This document shows, one piece after another, positions 34,141 through 46,415 of a stretch of DNA of 64,000 nucleotides. The stretch comes from Tetraselmis striata (Eukaryota > Chlorophyta > Chlorodendrophyceae > Chlorodendrales > Chlorodendraceae). The position numbers were made by a program, and so were the translations under genes. The stretch lies in contig VCJN01000857.1 of NCBI GenBank assembly GCA_006384855.1, positions 62,001-126,000 of the forward strand, in the 5' to 3' direction. The first letter of the stretch is position 1, and each line of letters begins with the position of its first letter. The notes under the pieces were generated by a model, which worked only from the letters and a program-made list of their open reading frames with translations, made no database searches and was not told the DNA's origin.

Positions 34141-35186
34141 CATTTGTCAGACATAAGGTCGATGATCTTTCGATGATCTCGCGAGGGAAACTTGGACGAT
34201 GTGGGCGGTAAGGATTCATGATTCGGATCTATATTAGACTGTGCGTAGTTATGCGTAAACGGATAGTGGGTAAGGATTCAAGATAACGCTGGCAGGCGGA
34301 GCAATGACTACCACGGGTGTATGATGAGTACCTACAGTAGCACGTACGGTACGACAGATCATTATGAGCCCAGGTACTCGGCGTAGTACGACGCCCAACA
34401 GCAATTGTCATGTAGCTCAGCATGTATACATCAATGATTATTTGTCAATGAGGTGACCGTTATTCAAAATACTTTGACATTTATCCCCGGGCCCAATATC
34501 ATTCCGCCTCGCCGGGGACCAAATGCCGCCGCCCGTGCACATGCTACCGCATGCATTACATGCTCACGCATCCGGCGGTTTAGCATGCCATGCGTGATAC
34601 AAGAGGACGGTCGGTGTTTGTGTGTGTGTCGCGGGGGGGGGGGGGGGGGTAGGAGCTTTCTGCGGAGTTCCGAGGGAGAGGAAAGAGGAGAGCGATAGCG
34701 ACTAACGGCCAGAAACATAACAAATGGTGCGTGCAGAGCACGATTCAAATTGTACAGCAGCATCGTATTACATATCATCGTATTAGTAGCGACTACATGC
34801 ACGCGTCCGCCGGGGCGGCGGGCGGCGCGGTTTTATTAGCAAGGATTATTTAATAACAGCAGGGGTAGTAGCAATCGTCCAGATTACGATAATATGTGTA
34901 AATGCAGTCCCCGTGTACCGCGGTAAATGCTCCCGCCTGGGGCACGAAAAAATCCATGTTATGGGGCGAAAAAAATCCCCCTGACAAACTCCGGCGGCGG
35001 CGGCGCGCTCGGGGTTCCATGCTGATGCTGATGGATCCAAAACGAATAAATGATGCTGATGGATCGAGAGCGAGTGGCCTCAGAGCACCTCCTGCGCGCT
35101 ACCCCAGGCATAGACAAAGGGCGCTTCGCAGAGCTTTCCCCGGCGCCGCCCCACCTAGACCCTGACGCGCCAAGCTCCGCGGCGCG
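34141..35186. other. Intergenic region upstream of the cyclophilin gene
   Basis: AT-rich DNA with a G run at about 34,635-34,650. It acts as the cyclophilin upstream region, but no promoter motif stands out. Confidence 0.4.
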
Positions 35187-37900
35187 ATGGCGGGCTCGCC
35201 GCTGACGGGAGACTTCCGCGCGTGGGAGCGGCTGCAGCCGACGGAGTGGGGGCCGCTGCCAGCGGACGCGGGTGGCTTCCTCAACGCGGACGACCCCGCC
35301 ACCAAGGCGCGCTTCACCACCGGGGTCTACTCCAACACGTGGGAACCCTCGCCCCACCTCACCTTGCCCCGCTTTGCCCCACGACTCCCCGCGATTGTGT
35401 GGCCAGAGGCTGTGGAGACTACTCCGCCGATCTGTGCCCCGCAATTGCCCCCCCCCCCCCCCCCCCCCCCCCAATCCACTCAACCAAGGCCCCCTGCATC
35501 TGCGCCTGCTGCCCATTCCCTACCACCCACACACCGACACAGCCTCAGCCATATACAAAGACAAACATACGCACTAATAGACAGGCGCAGACGCAGACGC
35601 AGATGCAGATACACAGACATACTCATACATATTCACTCTCGCACCTCTGTGCTCGATGCACGCCTCGTTGCAATGGCCCAAGGCAACACGCTGCCGCCCA
35701 CGCTTCGGCCTAATATGCAGCCTCCCACGCACCTTTCGAGCCCCACATTCGCCAAGCCAGCGAGCCTGAGTCGACCAGCTTTGGGGGTATCCCACGACAC
35801 AGGCGCTCACACCGGCTGCGGCTGCATGCGCAGGTGGGAGAACCGCGCGCAGAGCCTCAACATCGAGGTGGTGGTGGATGAGGCCGTTGCTGCTAGCTAC
35901 GCGCCGCCGCTGCCGGTGAACCCGGACAACCCTACCGCCTGGATTTCCCTCGGCGCGCAGGGCCGCTCGCTGGGCATCGTCAAGTTTGAGCTCAAGGTGT
36001 GCCACCTCCTCTGCCCGTGGGAGCGCAAACACAGCCCCCCCTCCCCCCCTTCCCCTTCCTCTTTCCTCGACGCACCCGATGATGAGCGCCTTGCCCACCC
36101 TCCGCGGCCGTGCAGGCGGACCTCTGCCCGCTTGCCGCCGAGAACTTCATGAAGCTGTGCGAGTCGGGCGTCTACCGCGGCAGCCTCATGCACCGCATCA
36201 TCCCCGGATTCTGCGTCCAGGTGCCCCCCCCCCCCCCCCCCCCCCCCCACCACCAATGCAGGAGCTCCGCTGGGCGTAGACGGTATTGGCTGGACCGGGC
36301 ATCCTGTATGAGCGACGCTGTTCCACCTGCAGGGCGGCGACTACACCATCCGCTCCGACGAGATACCCGAGGATGAGCTGTTTGACCTCAGCCTGGTGCG
36401 CCCCGCCAGCGCATCCCGTCCCTGTTGCTGCTATGCTGCAACTATTCCTTAGAAAATGTCAAATGTGAACAGGTACTTCAGCTGGGTGGGGCAGCGGCCA
36501 ACCGGAGAGGGGCGGGGGGGGGGGGGGGGGTGCAGGGGGTGAAATGGGCCGGTGCTTGAGGGGAGGTGGCGCTGCGCGTCTGCTGCCCTCGGCTGCCCGG
36601 CTGACGGCAGCGCTGGCGGGGCGGGGCGCAGGTGGAGTACCGCAAGGGCGGCCGATCCATCTTCAGCGAGGTGCTCTTCCAGGACGAGAACTCCTCGCTC
36701 AAGCACGCCGGGCAGGTGGGCTCCCTCCCTCCCCTCCTTCGCTCCCTCCTTCGCTCCCTCCGCATTCCCTCAGCAAGCCGCCTCCGCTTGGGCTCGGCGG
36801 CTGCGCTGACGGCGGCGGCGCCCCCCATACGCGCCGGCTAGGGCGTGCTGTCCATGGCGAGCGAGCAGCGCGGGCAGAACGGCTCGCAGTTTTTCGTGAT
36901 GATGGGCGAGCGGGCAGAGCCGCACCTGGACCGGCGCTACCAGGCCTTTGGCCAGGTGCTCAGCGGCATGGAGGTGCGCCCCCCCCCCCCCCCCCCCCCC
37001 TTTGCCTCACCACAAACCCACCCCGGCGCGGTGTGACCAGATCGTGTACGGTTTAACACACCCAGGTTCGTGCATACTCAATATTTTGCCCCCTCTCCCC
37101 CCCTCCCCCCCCACCCCCCCCCCTCCCATTCCCCCGCTTTAGTGAAATGGACTATGCATCGAAATCAGTTCAAACTAATAAGAAATGAGCCGTGACTGCT
37201 CCGCGGGTCTATTGGCGCCATGCTGCAAAGCAATCGATTGCTAGCCGGGTTCGCAAAGACGATGAAGTGCGGTGTCCAGGACGGACCTCGCCCAACTGCC
37301 CGACTGGTGCTCATACCGTGGACATTGTAGCGTTTTGCCTCGTGCGAAGTGGGTCCGCCCCAGCAGTACCCAAGGAATCGGACCCCGATGGGTGTACCCA
37401 CACTTGGCGCGCGTGTGCAAATGGCGCGCATGAATGCCGCCATGTCTCACTGGCCGCTTCCTGAACTAGGTTGAACCCTAGGACGACACCCGCGGTGACC
37501 CCTTGCTCCCTCTGCCCCCCCTCCCCCCCCCCCCCCCCCCCTCCTCTCTGCCCAGGTCTTGCAGGCGGTCTGCTGCCTGGGCACGACCACCGGCAAGGTG
37601 ATGCAGCGGGTGGTGATGGAGGACTGCGGCGTCGGCGGCCCCGTTTCCTCGGAGGTCACCGCGGCCGCCGGTGCCACCGCCGCCCCGCGCCGCGCCCGCC
37701 TCGGCCGCCGCCAGCCGGTGCCGCCGCGCCTCGCCATCGCCGCGCCGCGCAGTGACTTTGCACGTGGCACCGCCGCGCTCCCCCGCACCCCTGCGCGCGC
37801 CCCCGTTAGGTCGCCGGCGGCCGTGCATCAGCCCCCGCGGCGGCGCTCTCCGGCGGTGGGGGCGCTGCCTGTGGCAGGGCGAGCAGCCGCGCTGCTGTAG
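35187..37900 (+). CDS. Cyclophilin-type peptidyl-prolyl isomerase (7 exons)
   Basis: Cyclophilins catalyse cis-trans isomerisation of peptide bonds before proline. Exons: 35187-35338, 35834-35996, 36116-36220, 36333-36395, 36632-36715, 36842-36973, 37556-37900; all phases agree and the sum is 348 codons. The domain reads ADLCPLAAENFMKLCESG, then HRIIPGFCVQGGD with the catalytic arginine and phenylalanine, then GVLSMA and NGSQFFVMM, then YQAFGQVLSGMEVL. The usual tryptophan and the following histidine near the active site (in typical forms W-L-D-G-K-H-V-V-F) are replaced here by HLDRRYQAF, so cyclosporin binding is probably weak. The first ~85 residues are a divergent, non-cyclophilin extension. 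The last ~75 residues (A/P/R-rich) may be a mis-modelled tail. C runs sit just inside four of the introns. Confidence 0.85.
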
Positions 37901-38138
37901 CTGCCGCCGCGCCGCGCCGCTCTCCTCGCCTCGCCTCTACAGACGCACAAGGGCCATACTGGGAGGGCGGACCTGCACTGAAGGCACGTGAGTTATCCAG
38001 GCAGCCTCGTCACATGAGCGCAGCAGCCGCCTTCGAGTTTAGTTGTCCGCGTGCACAAGACACAGCGAGACGGCATTATGAGAGGGGATTCATGGTGGTA
38101 GGTGATGAGCGGACAAGGTGGGGGGTGTGCGTGCGTGT

Positions 38139-38157
38139 TGGGGGGGGGGGGGGGGGG
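38139..38157. repeat. G homopolymer
   Basis: About 19 consecutive G residues downstream of the cyclophilin gene. Confidence 0.9.
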
Positions 38158-38337
38158 TAACTGCCCAGGTTACCGGTAACGAGGGCCAAAGAGAGCCATT
38201 GACACTGCTGCCGGAGTCCTTATTGCCCAATACTTGCCAGCCTTCCGCACCGCTTACTGGATTGGTGCCTCTGCCTGCCTGGCGCACAGTCGGAGCCCAT
38301 CGCCACCTTGCTCTTCAGCGCTGTCTATCCGGGCAAA

Positions 38338-38870
38338 TCATTTTTGTGGATAATAATACACCCTCATTGTCGTCATCATCGCTTGGATCCGGACGAAAAT
38401 TTTGTGGAAACTTGTACACCCTCATCGTTGTCATCGTCCGCCGGAACATTTTGTGGAACATTGTACACCCTGTCAGCAGCATGCGACACGATGCAATGAC
38501 AAGCAACGCAGCTCATCTGCGGCTGATTATCATTTGTGGAATCTTGTACATTATCGTCGTCATTGTTGTCCGCTGGAACATTTTGTGGAACATTGTACAC
38601 CCGCCAAGCAGCATGCTGCAACACAATGCGACAACGAGCAACGCAGCTCGTCTGCGGGTGATTATCATTTGTGGAAACTTGTACACCTTCATCGTTGTCA
38701 TCATCCGCCGGAACATTTTGTGGAACATTGTACACCCTGCCAGCAGCATGCAACACGAGGACGAGCAACGCAGCTCATCTGCGGCTGATTGTCATTTGTG
38801 GAAACGTGTACACCATCATTGTCGTCATCTTATTGCTGCTGACGACGATTTCGTGGAAAGTTGTACTACG
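38338..38870. repeat. ~127-135-bp tandem repeat, about four units
   Basis: The block CATTTGTGGAAACTTGTACA recurs near 38,397, 38,531, 38,666 and 38,793 (steps of 134, 135 and 127 bp). Each unit also contains a second, related block, CATTTTGTGGAACATTGTAC, and CAACGCAGCTCATCTGCGG. So it is a higher-order repeat of two ~60-bp half units. The long open frames across it on both strands follow from the repeat. Confidence 0.9.
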
Positions 38871-38925
38871 TACCCGCCCCTTCACGCAGCATCAAAGCAT
38901 ATACTGGTAGTGTGCCAGTAGTGTC

Positions 38926-38927
38926 GC

Positions 38928-38967
<40 letters not shown>
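38926..38967. repeat. (AT)n microsatellite
   Basis: TA dinucleotide run with one CA interruption, beyond the 3' end of the glycosyltransferase-like gene. Confidence 0.95.
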
Positions 38968-39347
38968 GTCTTGTGGCGTCTGCTGTTTCTGATCACGGAG
39001 TTATCATCGCCAGCAGGCGGGGGAGGAGTGCGTACTACCCCGCTGCAGTCTATCCATTGCAATACTGCAAGCACCGGTCCTGTTATGCAGCGCCGCTGGG
39101 TGCTGGGACCTGACGTGATGTGACCGCCATCTGAGCGTGCCATAGTCGAGAAATATTTGAAAACACTTACACGAGCCAGCAGGAGCAAGAACAGAAATAA
39201 TGACTGTATCGCCTTATTGGCCAGCCAAACAGATATCGTGAGCTCCTGGTACCACTGCGCCGTCGCCAAAATACAATAGTCTTTTCTAATCCAAGCGGTC
39301 AGCCTCCAGGATCTAACTTAGCTGTCATCGTGAGGTTCCTCAGCAAC

Positions 39348-39352
39348 TTACA
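39348..39352 (-). terminator. TGTAA polyadenylation signal, glycosyltransferase-like gene
   Basis: TTACA on the plus strand, 50 nt downstream of the TAG stop at 39,402-39,404. Confidence 0.45.
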
Positions 39353-39401
39353 GCGTCCCACTCTGCTATGGTTAGAGCATAGCCACCGGCGCGCCGCCTT
39401 G

Positions 39402-42400
39402 CTACGTGACCGAGTGCAGCAGATGGCTGAGGTGCTCTGCTGGCACTGCGGGGTCGGCAAACTTGCGCAGCTTCTGCAGCGCCGTGTCAGCGATGCGCTG
39501 CGCCTTTGGCAGCGCGCCCAGCAGTGGCAGCAGCTTGTGCTCCAGGTCGGAGAAATCACCTAGGGGGAGGGAGAGATATAGAGGGAGAGGGAGGGGGGTG
39601 ATACGTCAGTTTAAGTATCGGGCAGGGTTCGCGATGATGAGCCTATCTATGTATGCTGTAACATAACAAGTAAATACAACATTCCAAAAAAGTCTGAACT
39701 CATGATAGGGTATTCCACTCACAGTGGGACGATGTAAGCATGACTTCCCTCCTTAGCGCCCCCCCCCCCCCCCCCCCCACCTACTCATGTGCACCAGCCT
39801 GTGATGCAGGTATTGGCAAAATAAATAAGAAAGTTTGCGCACAACGCAGAGTCATGTAGTTGCAGCTAGCACATTAGTTGCAGATGCTGGTCAGCATTTT
39901 AAAAAACAGCGCGCGCATGCGCGACATAAATTCGAATTATCCGCTGGGTCGCAATACCTAAGCCGTCCGATAACAGGATGTTACCGGCAGGCAATACTCA
40001 GCAATGCATCCCACGACTGGTGGCATCAACTTATCATCGCTGAACTGCAGTCCAGTGAAAGTCCGTCCGAAACGTATGCGAGTACACCCAGATTCTTTGG
40101 TCCAGTTTCATTGCAATTCACAACATAGTTACTGAGGGCAATAATGAACTACGTGTGGCGTTTCCTTGGACCTCATGTGTCCCCTTCTCACGCGCTAATA
40201 ATGCTTACAAGCACCTGCTGTCCATAATCGTGGACTCTAACCAGAAACGCGTCCAAGTACTCGCAGGGTTGTGTCTGCTGCGCCAATGGACGTAGTGCAA
40301 GATGGCAGGAAACGCAAGGAGGGGCTGGGGGGGAAGGTCCGGGGGGGGGCGTTCCGCCCACCCTTGACGTCGACAGCGGAAACGCCGGGCTTGTAGATGT
40401 TGGGGAATGCCGTGAGCTGGTGCGCAAGCGGCTTAACCTGAATTCACACAAGGTTCCAAAATCAACAATCATTACCAGCTGCTCAGCGGCAACCCGCCAA
40501 GGACTGGTAGAGAGGATGCGTTGAGGGGGCTGCAGGACCGGGCAGCCATCAGGAGCAGGAAAATTGGAGGGCGGCACATACCAACACGCAGCCCGACAGA
40601 ATGGCCTCGTAGTCTTTGTTGGCAAACTCGCCGTACCCATAGGGACTGACGAAGAACTTGACGTCGCGTAGCAGCTCGTAGAACTCGCCCACCGTCTTGG
40701 TCTTCTTGAGGCCCGCCACCACGCGCACGTGTGGATGCCGGCTGCCGAGTGCCTGGATGGCTGCTGCGGCCTTGGCTCTGTCCTCAGGGCCCGGCGAAGG
40801 AGGGGCAAGGCAGGCAGGCATGCCATACTGTTTGAGTAGCCGCAGGGAACCAACCAGCAATATACTTATACACAAATAGATTAGGACCTCCGATCAAAAT
40901 GACACCACCGGCTAGACTGTAGCCTATCGTGAATATCGCCCCCCCCTTGCTTCACTGGTTCATGATGTATGGGAGTCGCCAGTCTGGATTGCAAGCTCAG
41001 CCAGGAAGAGTATGTAAAGGCGGACAAGCGAAATACAGGTACAAATAAAGAGACTGACACATAGTACCCATCATCAGCACATCGAAATATTGATAACTGG
41101 CATTGCATGTGAAGTCTGCCACAATAATCGCGATATCTGGCTGATTGTGGATGTCAACATTGCCGTTCTTACCGTCATGCTTCAGACAGCAAGACATGTT
41201 GTGCATAGCATCCTGGTTGATGACATACCGTCAGCCTAGGCGGTAGTCCTTTCATCATTATAACGTAACTGCGCTTTGGGCTCGCGGTGTATTACTGCTG
41301 TTCACTCCCCGCGAAGAGAGGAAACCATATATCTTGCCACATATGAGAATACTGAGAATGCACCACGAATGTCGATATCATCAGCACATCAAAGTATATA
41401 ACTGTTGATAACTGGGATTATATGTGAAATTCGGTCACAAGAATCGCGATACCTGGCTGACCCTGGATGTCACAACATTGCCGCTCATCGCACTGTTATT
41501 CAGACAGCAAGACACATTGCGCACAATACTCTGCTGGTTGATGCACCGCCAGCCTCCTCTAGTCAGGGCGGTCCTCTTGTCATATGCCGTAACCACCCAT
41601 GGGTTCGCGGTACATTATTGTTTTCGACCCCCCCGCGAAGAGAGAAAACTACATTCATCTGCCCACTTATCAGGATGAACCACGAACACCACACGGATCA
41701 TTCAACTCGTTACTCCACAATAGTTTTTCCACCTGCAAATCTAAATCGTTCGAACCCCCGATTTAACGCCCCGTCGTGGTCACTCGCTGTATCAATAGAT
41801 TGATCCCCTCAGCAAGCTGCATAGTACTACTGGTACTCGTAGCTATATACGGCGGCGGCCACACGATGGATTAAATGCAGATCCGTGACAATTAAACGTT
41901 CATCATCAATACTGGCGACTATTATACCAAATGGCACGGGTATTATTATACCAGTTGGCCCCCTTTCGGTGCGCCGCATTTGTGGGGAGCGTACCGATGC
42001 TTCTTCAGCACCTCGTGCTCTTGCGTGCCGCCAAGGAAGGCAATGTCGATGCTCCGCTCCGCCAGCGGCTTGAGGAAGGGCGTGGGGCCGCTGGCGGTGC
42101 CGTTGCCAACGGCGGTGCTGGGCGGTAGCAGGGCGGGCAGGAGGTGCAGGTAGTTGCGCTTGCCGCCGCACTCCAGCGGGAAGCGAAACCGGAACACCTG
42201 CGGCACCATCGCATGGACCTGCGGGGCCAACCGGTTGGAATCGGTACCACGTGCTAGGAATTCCGCCTTTCAGCGCGCTATCATGGTATACCATCGTCGA
42301 CTTAATTTCGGTCCGAGTGTGTGTGGGGGGGGGGGGGGGGGGGGAAGGGAGGGGGAGGGGGCTATCGGCATGCGGTCTGGGGCACCTTGCGCAGCGCCGT

Positions 42401-44586
42401 TGGGCTGAGCGGGGGGAAACGCTTCCTGGCGGAGGAGGCAAGGCTTGCATCCAGCTGTACGTAGTGGTGGCGGCCATGGATGAGCGGGTCGTCGTTGTTG
42501 CGCGTCAGTGGGTGGAGCGACGTGTGCTTCAGCACCGCCAGGATCCTGCGACCGGGGGTGGAGCAGGTGTTAAGGGGGAGGAAGGGGGCGGCGGCTCTGC
42601 TGTCAATTCTTGATCGGGCCCAACGAGGAGCCGACACCGGCGTGCGGGGTCCCGGGGAACAGCAGGCAACCTGTTGCTGTTGATGTCGTAGTAGCTGTCC
42701 TCAACGACGGGGGCTGCGTCTGCTCGCTCCACCACAAGGAAGCGCGCGCGCGTCATCGGGGACAGCTTCGGGACAAGCGCAGCGATGGTGATAACCACAT
42801 CGGCGCTCTTCAGCGATTTCCTCAGCTGCAGGGAGAGGCAGAGCGGCAAATGTCCACCGACGACTCAATGCCGCTGGGGGTGACCCAGTGGAAATCTCAT
42901 CCGGCATGCTGACATTCGTCGCATGCACGGCTGGGTGCACCGACGTTGCTTGCCACAATTTCGATGATGCCATTCTACTGCTTATACTTGAACTCTGGCT
43001 ACCGCACCGCCGCCATCCGCTAACAGCTATCGCTGCCGCTGCCTGTATGGCTCCCCGGGGCGAGGGCCGCACCTGCTTCTCCTCATCCATGCGCACTGCG
43101 CTGTACCGCTCCACCCCCGCGGCGGGCATGTAAGGCGCCAGAATGCGAAACGCGGCGATGTACCCGTGGTGGTAATGCGAGTCAAAGCCCCGCCCGCCAC
43201 AATAGGGTGAGTAGGCGGTCTCCAGGCTGCTGCATCGCTGGATGACCTGCGAGAGGGATGCAACTCAGCCATCCTCGCCGCTGGCCGCGGCGTGTCATGG
43301 CATTGAGAAGCCCGGCAGACCAGCCCTGGGTTGTACCTCGGGCGGCCGGTACTTGCACTCCCCGTCCTCCACCACCACCACCTGCTTCGAGGTGCCTATC
43401 AGCTTGGCGGTCAGCGCCCCTTGCGTCCCCCGCGCCTGCCGTAAGCAACAGCACACGAGTCCCACTCAGGCACACATGAAAGCAGGACTACATGGACACC
43501 GTACCGTAACCTATCTATTAACCTATGCATATGTTATACCCCCATCCCACAGAGAGAGAAATGAGGGCATATGGAAATATATCAGAATGCATACGAATAC
43601 ATTACCGAGTATGCAGCTCAATGGTGTAAAGCCAATCATTACATTATTTACCCGCGAATCCAATTAGATCTTCAGGGGCGGTCTTTCAGTGGGCTGAGAG
43701 CTGTTGGGGTATCATGACATGGCATTGCGAGCTCGCGCAGGGCGTGGTACCTGGCCCTCCTGAGCTAGCTTGGCTGCAGGTGGACCCTCCTTCGCCGAAG
43801 GCGCGGCGGATACCTTCATCCAGCCTTTGCCTGCAGATGTCGCCTGTTGACTGTGTGTCTGCCCACTCTCGCTTGCCTGGGTGGGTGAAGGGGGGGGGGG
43901 GGGGGGGGGGGGGATGAGGGCAGGAGCGGTGCGATTTTTACGAGGATACGCCCCATCATGCTACCCTGACTGAGTTCATTGCTGAGGGTGAGCGCCACTC
44001 GGCGCTCGTGATGCATACGGTGCATGATGGGACGGGGCCTATAATGTTACCCCTATGTGCGACCCGGTGAGGTCTAAAAACCGTTTGCCCTAGCCTCAAA
44101 TCGGGGTTGCTGCAAACCCATAGGAGCAACTATATAATTGCTACCCATAGTTCAGCCATCATTTCGTCAATATTTGGTCTCCAACGGGTCGGGCCAACTC
44201 TCATTCGCAGCGCTCTCATCATCGTCGCGTCATCATCATACTTTCTCTGCTCAGCTGCCTCATCGCTGCTGCCCGGTGGGCTGACACTCTGCAAGGGTGC
44301 AAGCCCGTAACTTTGCGCACCGTCCTGTTGTGGGCCCCTCCCACCATGGCCCGAGCTCTGCCCTCCACCTGCACGCAAGCATTTCGCAAAACGTGGACGA
44401 GCGTCAGTCAGGCTGCGTGCTTTGTCGCGCTCATATCAGGGTGCGGCGGAGTGCGGATTCGTCAGGTGGCGGAGGGGCGGGGCGTCGTGCCTGCTGCCCT
44501 CCCGGCCGCAGCGCGTCGTGGTGCAGGCCGAGCAAGATCAGCGCCCATGCCGCGAGCACGCCGAGCAGCCATCGCGAGGCCGCCAT
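39402..44586 (-). CDS. Glycosyltransferase-like type II membrane protein (about 10 exons)
   Basis: Exons with agreeing phases, 5' to 3': 43843-43751, 43435-43337, 43246-43073, 42825-42638, 42545-42386, 42218-41995, 40777-40582, 40437-40362, 39559-39402. A probable first exon starting at 44,586 encodes a signal-anchor (SRWLLGVLAAWALILLGL) followed by a proline-rich stem; it would need a GC donor near 44,490, so it is less certain. The C-terminal half has KFFVSPYGYGEFANKDYEAI then LSGCVLVKPLAHQLTAFPN, the pattern of the nucleotide-sugar site of GT-B/exostosin-type glycosyltransferases (S-P-x-G-x-G-E ... Y-E-A-I-x-S-G). Further upstream are IDIAFLGG and VVITIAALVPKLSPMTRARF. It probably acts in the Golgi; donor and acceptor are unknown. 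TGTAA lies 50 nt past the stop. Confidence 0.7.
41070..41695. repeat. ~305-bp tandem duplication in a glycosyltransferase-like gene intron
   Basis: 41,070-41,350 and 41,375-41,695 share ordered blocks: TCATCAGCACATC, TTGATAACTGG, AATCGCGATA-CTGGCTGA, TTCAGACAGCAAGACA, CTGGTTGATG and CGCGAAGAGAG. Divergence is substantial, so the duplication is not recent. A related end, AAGAGAGAAAACCACATT, occurs at about 55,627. Confidence 0.7.
44130..44230 (+). repeat. SINE/MITE-like short repeat, copy f
   Basis: Diverged copy: ATAGTTCAGCCATCATTTCGTC, then GGGCCAACTCTCATTCGCAG. It lies inside the glycosyltransferase-like gene's predicted first intron, antisense. Confidence 0.4.
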
Positions 44587-44589
44587 CGT

Positions 44590-46082
44590 GCCACTCGTTT
44601 TGAAGTCCTGACCGCCTCCTCGTCCTCCTCGCCGCGACGCACGCCTAGCGTCAGGCGGCTGTCCCGAGTGGTGCATGACGCCCCGCCGGCCGCCGCTCGG
44701 CCGGCTCGCCAGGCATGCCGCCGCCGTCGGGCCCGCTTGTTGTGTATCCCAACACCCAAACCGCCAGCATGTAACTTGGCGCTCGTCGTCTCAGCCGGAT
44801 CTGAGACACGGTCCAGATGCTTACACGCCCTGACTCTATTGCTAGTGAGCGGGGGGTGCAGGGTCATTGTGCCGTCCCGCTCGCTCATCACATATTAAGC
44901 CCAGGTGGTTGGTTGGGCACACGCATCGGCAGCACAGCGCAGTATCATATCAAGCAGCTGTGCTTCTCGTACGAGATGGCATGATCAGGAATAATGTACG
45001 CACATTTATAAATGCGAGGATACAGGGACGATACGAGTATGTGCGCCAGCCAGCGCAGCAGCAGAGCTCGGGAAAGGCGGTCCAGGCCAGTATCTGTACC
45101 TAGGTACTTATCTGAATTCTCGAGTAGTAGTACATGTATTTCTAGTACAGTACTATGCTACCGGTACGTACGGGTACCCGTACCCGGTACGAGAAACATC
45201 ATCCATGACTGTCCTGTACCTATGCGGTACCTTGGTCCTGGCACAATATGTGCCGGTCCACATCCCTCCGCGTCTGCAATATCGCATGTGGTCGTGCGAC
45301 GGCAAAGTACTAATCCTTTTAAAAAAAAAAACCAATCCTTACTACGGGCGGCAGGTGGGGCGCGGCCCGGCGGCGGGGAAAAAGCACTACAGGGTACCGG
45401 TACAGACGCTGCTATTTTTTCAGACGCGCATGCGGTCGTCCTACTGATGATGACCGCTTCCGCCCCGCCTGACCGCTGTCACGTGATAATCACCCACGAA
45501 TCTACCATATATACCCTGATGTGGACAAATAAAGTACTGAATGCAGCAGTAAAAATCTCGATTTACGAAGACCACCTCGTGCGACGATTGACGACGGAGA
45601 TACCGACAGAAGACCGTCGTTGGACCGACGCGGTAGACGGGCGGAGTGGGAGTGACTTCCGATCGTCCTGTATGTTGCAGAGAGTCACGGACCAGCAGAG
45701 ACCAGCCCAGTCTAACTCGACGTCGAACATCTGCGTGCCTACGTCGTGATGCCACTGCAACGGTGGACGGCTGTGCGACCTGCCGGTGCGGCCCGCACAT
45801 ACTGGGTTAGAATCGCTGATATTTGTCTCAGTACCGGAACAGCTTATTCGCGTAGCCTATCCCATCCCGGCGCCCTTCGCCACCAAGGCGCTGGTTGTCG
45901 CGGTCTGCGCTGCGTCGCAAGCGCAGCCCGCCTACGTGCCGCTCGTCTGACCGCCCGTCCGCCCGGGCCTCTGAACCCCTGGCCTCGCGTCGCCCGGTTG
46001 TCCGGCGGACTTGTAGACAAGCGAAGCGAAGTAGCGACTGCGCTGCGTCGCGCACAGCCGTACGGAGTACTTCGCCTGTTTC

Positions 46083-46125
<43 letters not shown>

Positions 46126-46415
46126 CACGGCAGCATCTGTGCACTGTATGACACCCGCAGCTGTCCTCGTCGCGTACTTAGTAACCACTTACAACTGCTT
46201 TCGCTCCTGCCATTGCTGTGGAGCCCGACAAAAAGGGGGTGCCGGGGACTTACGTTCGGCCGCCACCTAATCCGTTTCCATGTTCGGTCGTACATCGACC
46301 GACCTTCTGTCGGCAGCTGTGCAGCGCATGGTCTCACCGGCGTTGGTCCGCATCGGGAGTTGAGCCGCCCTGCTACCCTGCCCGCTTTGGTGCCGCAGCT
46401 CCGTGCACGCCGGCG
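44590..46415. other. Intergenic region between divergent genes
   Basis: This separates the minus-strand glycosyltransferase-like gene from the plus-strand EGF/proline-rich gene, so it holds both promoters. GGTACC/GTACCG palindromes cluster at 45,150-45,200. A CA run lies at 46,084-46,123. No further gene is recognised. Confidence 0.45.
46084..46123. repeat. (CA)n microsatellite
   Basis: CA dinucleotide run of about 40 bp, roughly 290 bp upstream of the EGF/proline-rich start codon. Confidence 0.95.

Noticed and set aside
38118-38921. 267-codon plus-strand gene
   Set aside because: It runs across the 127-135-bp tandem repeat and is matched by equally open frames on the other strand; no start context or splice support.
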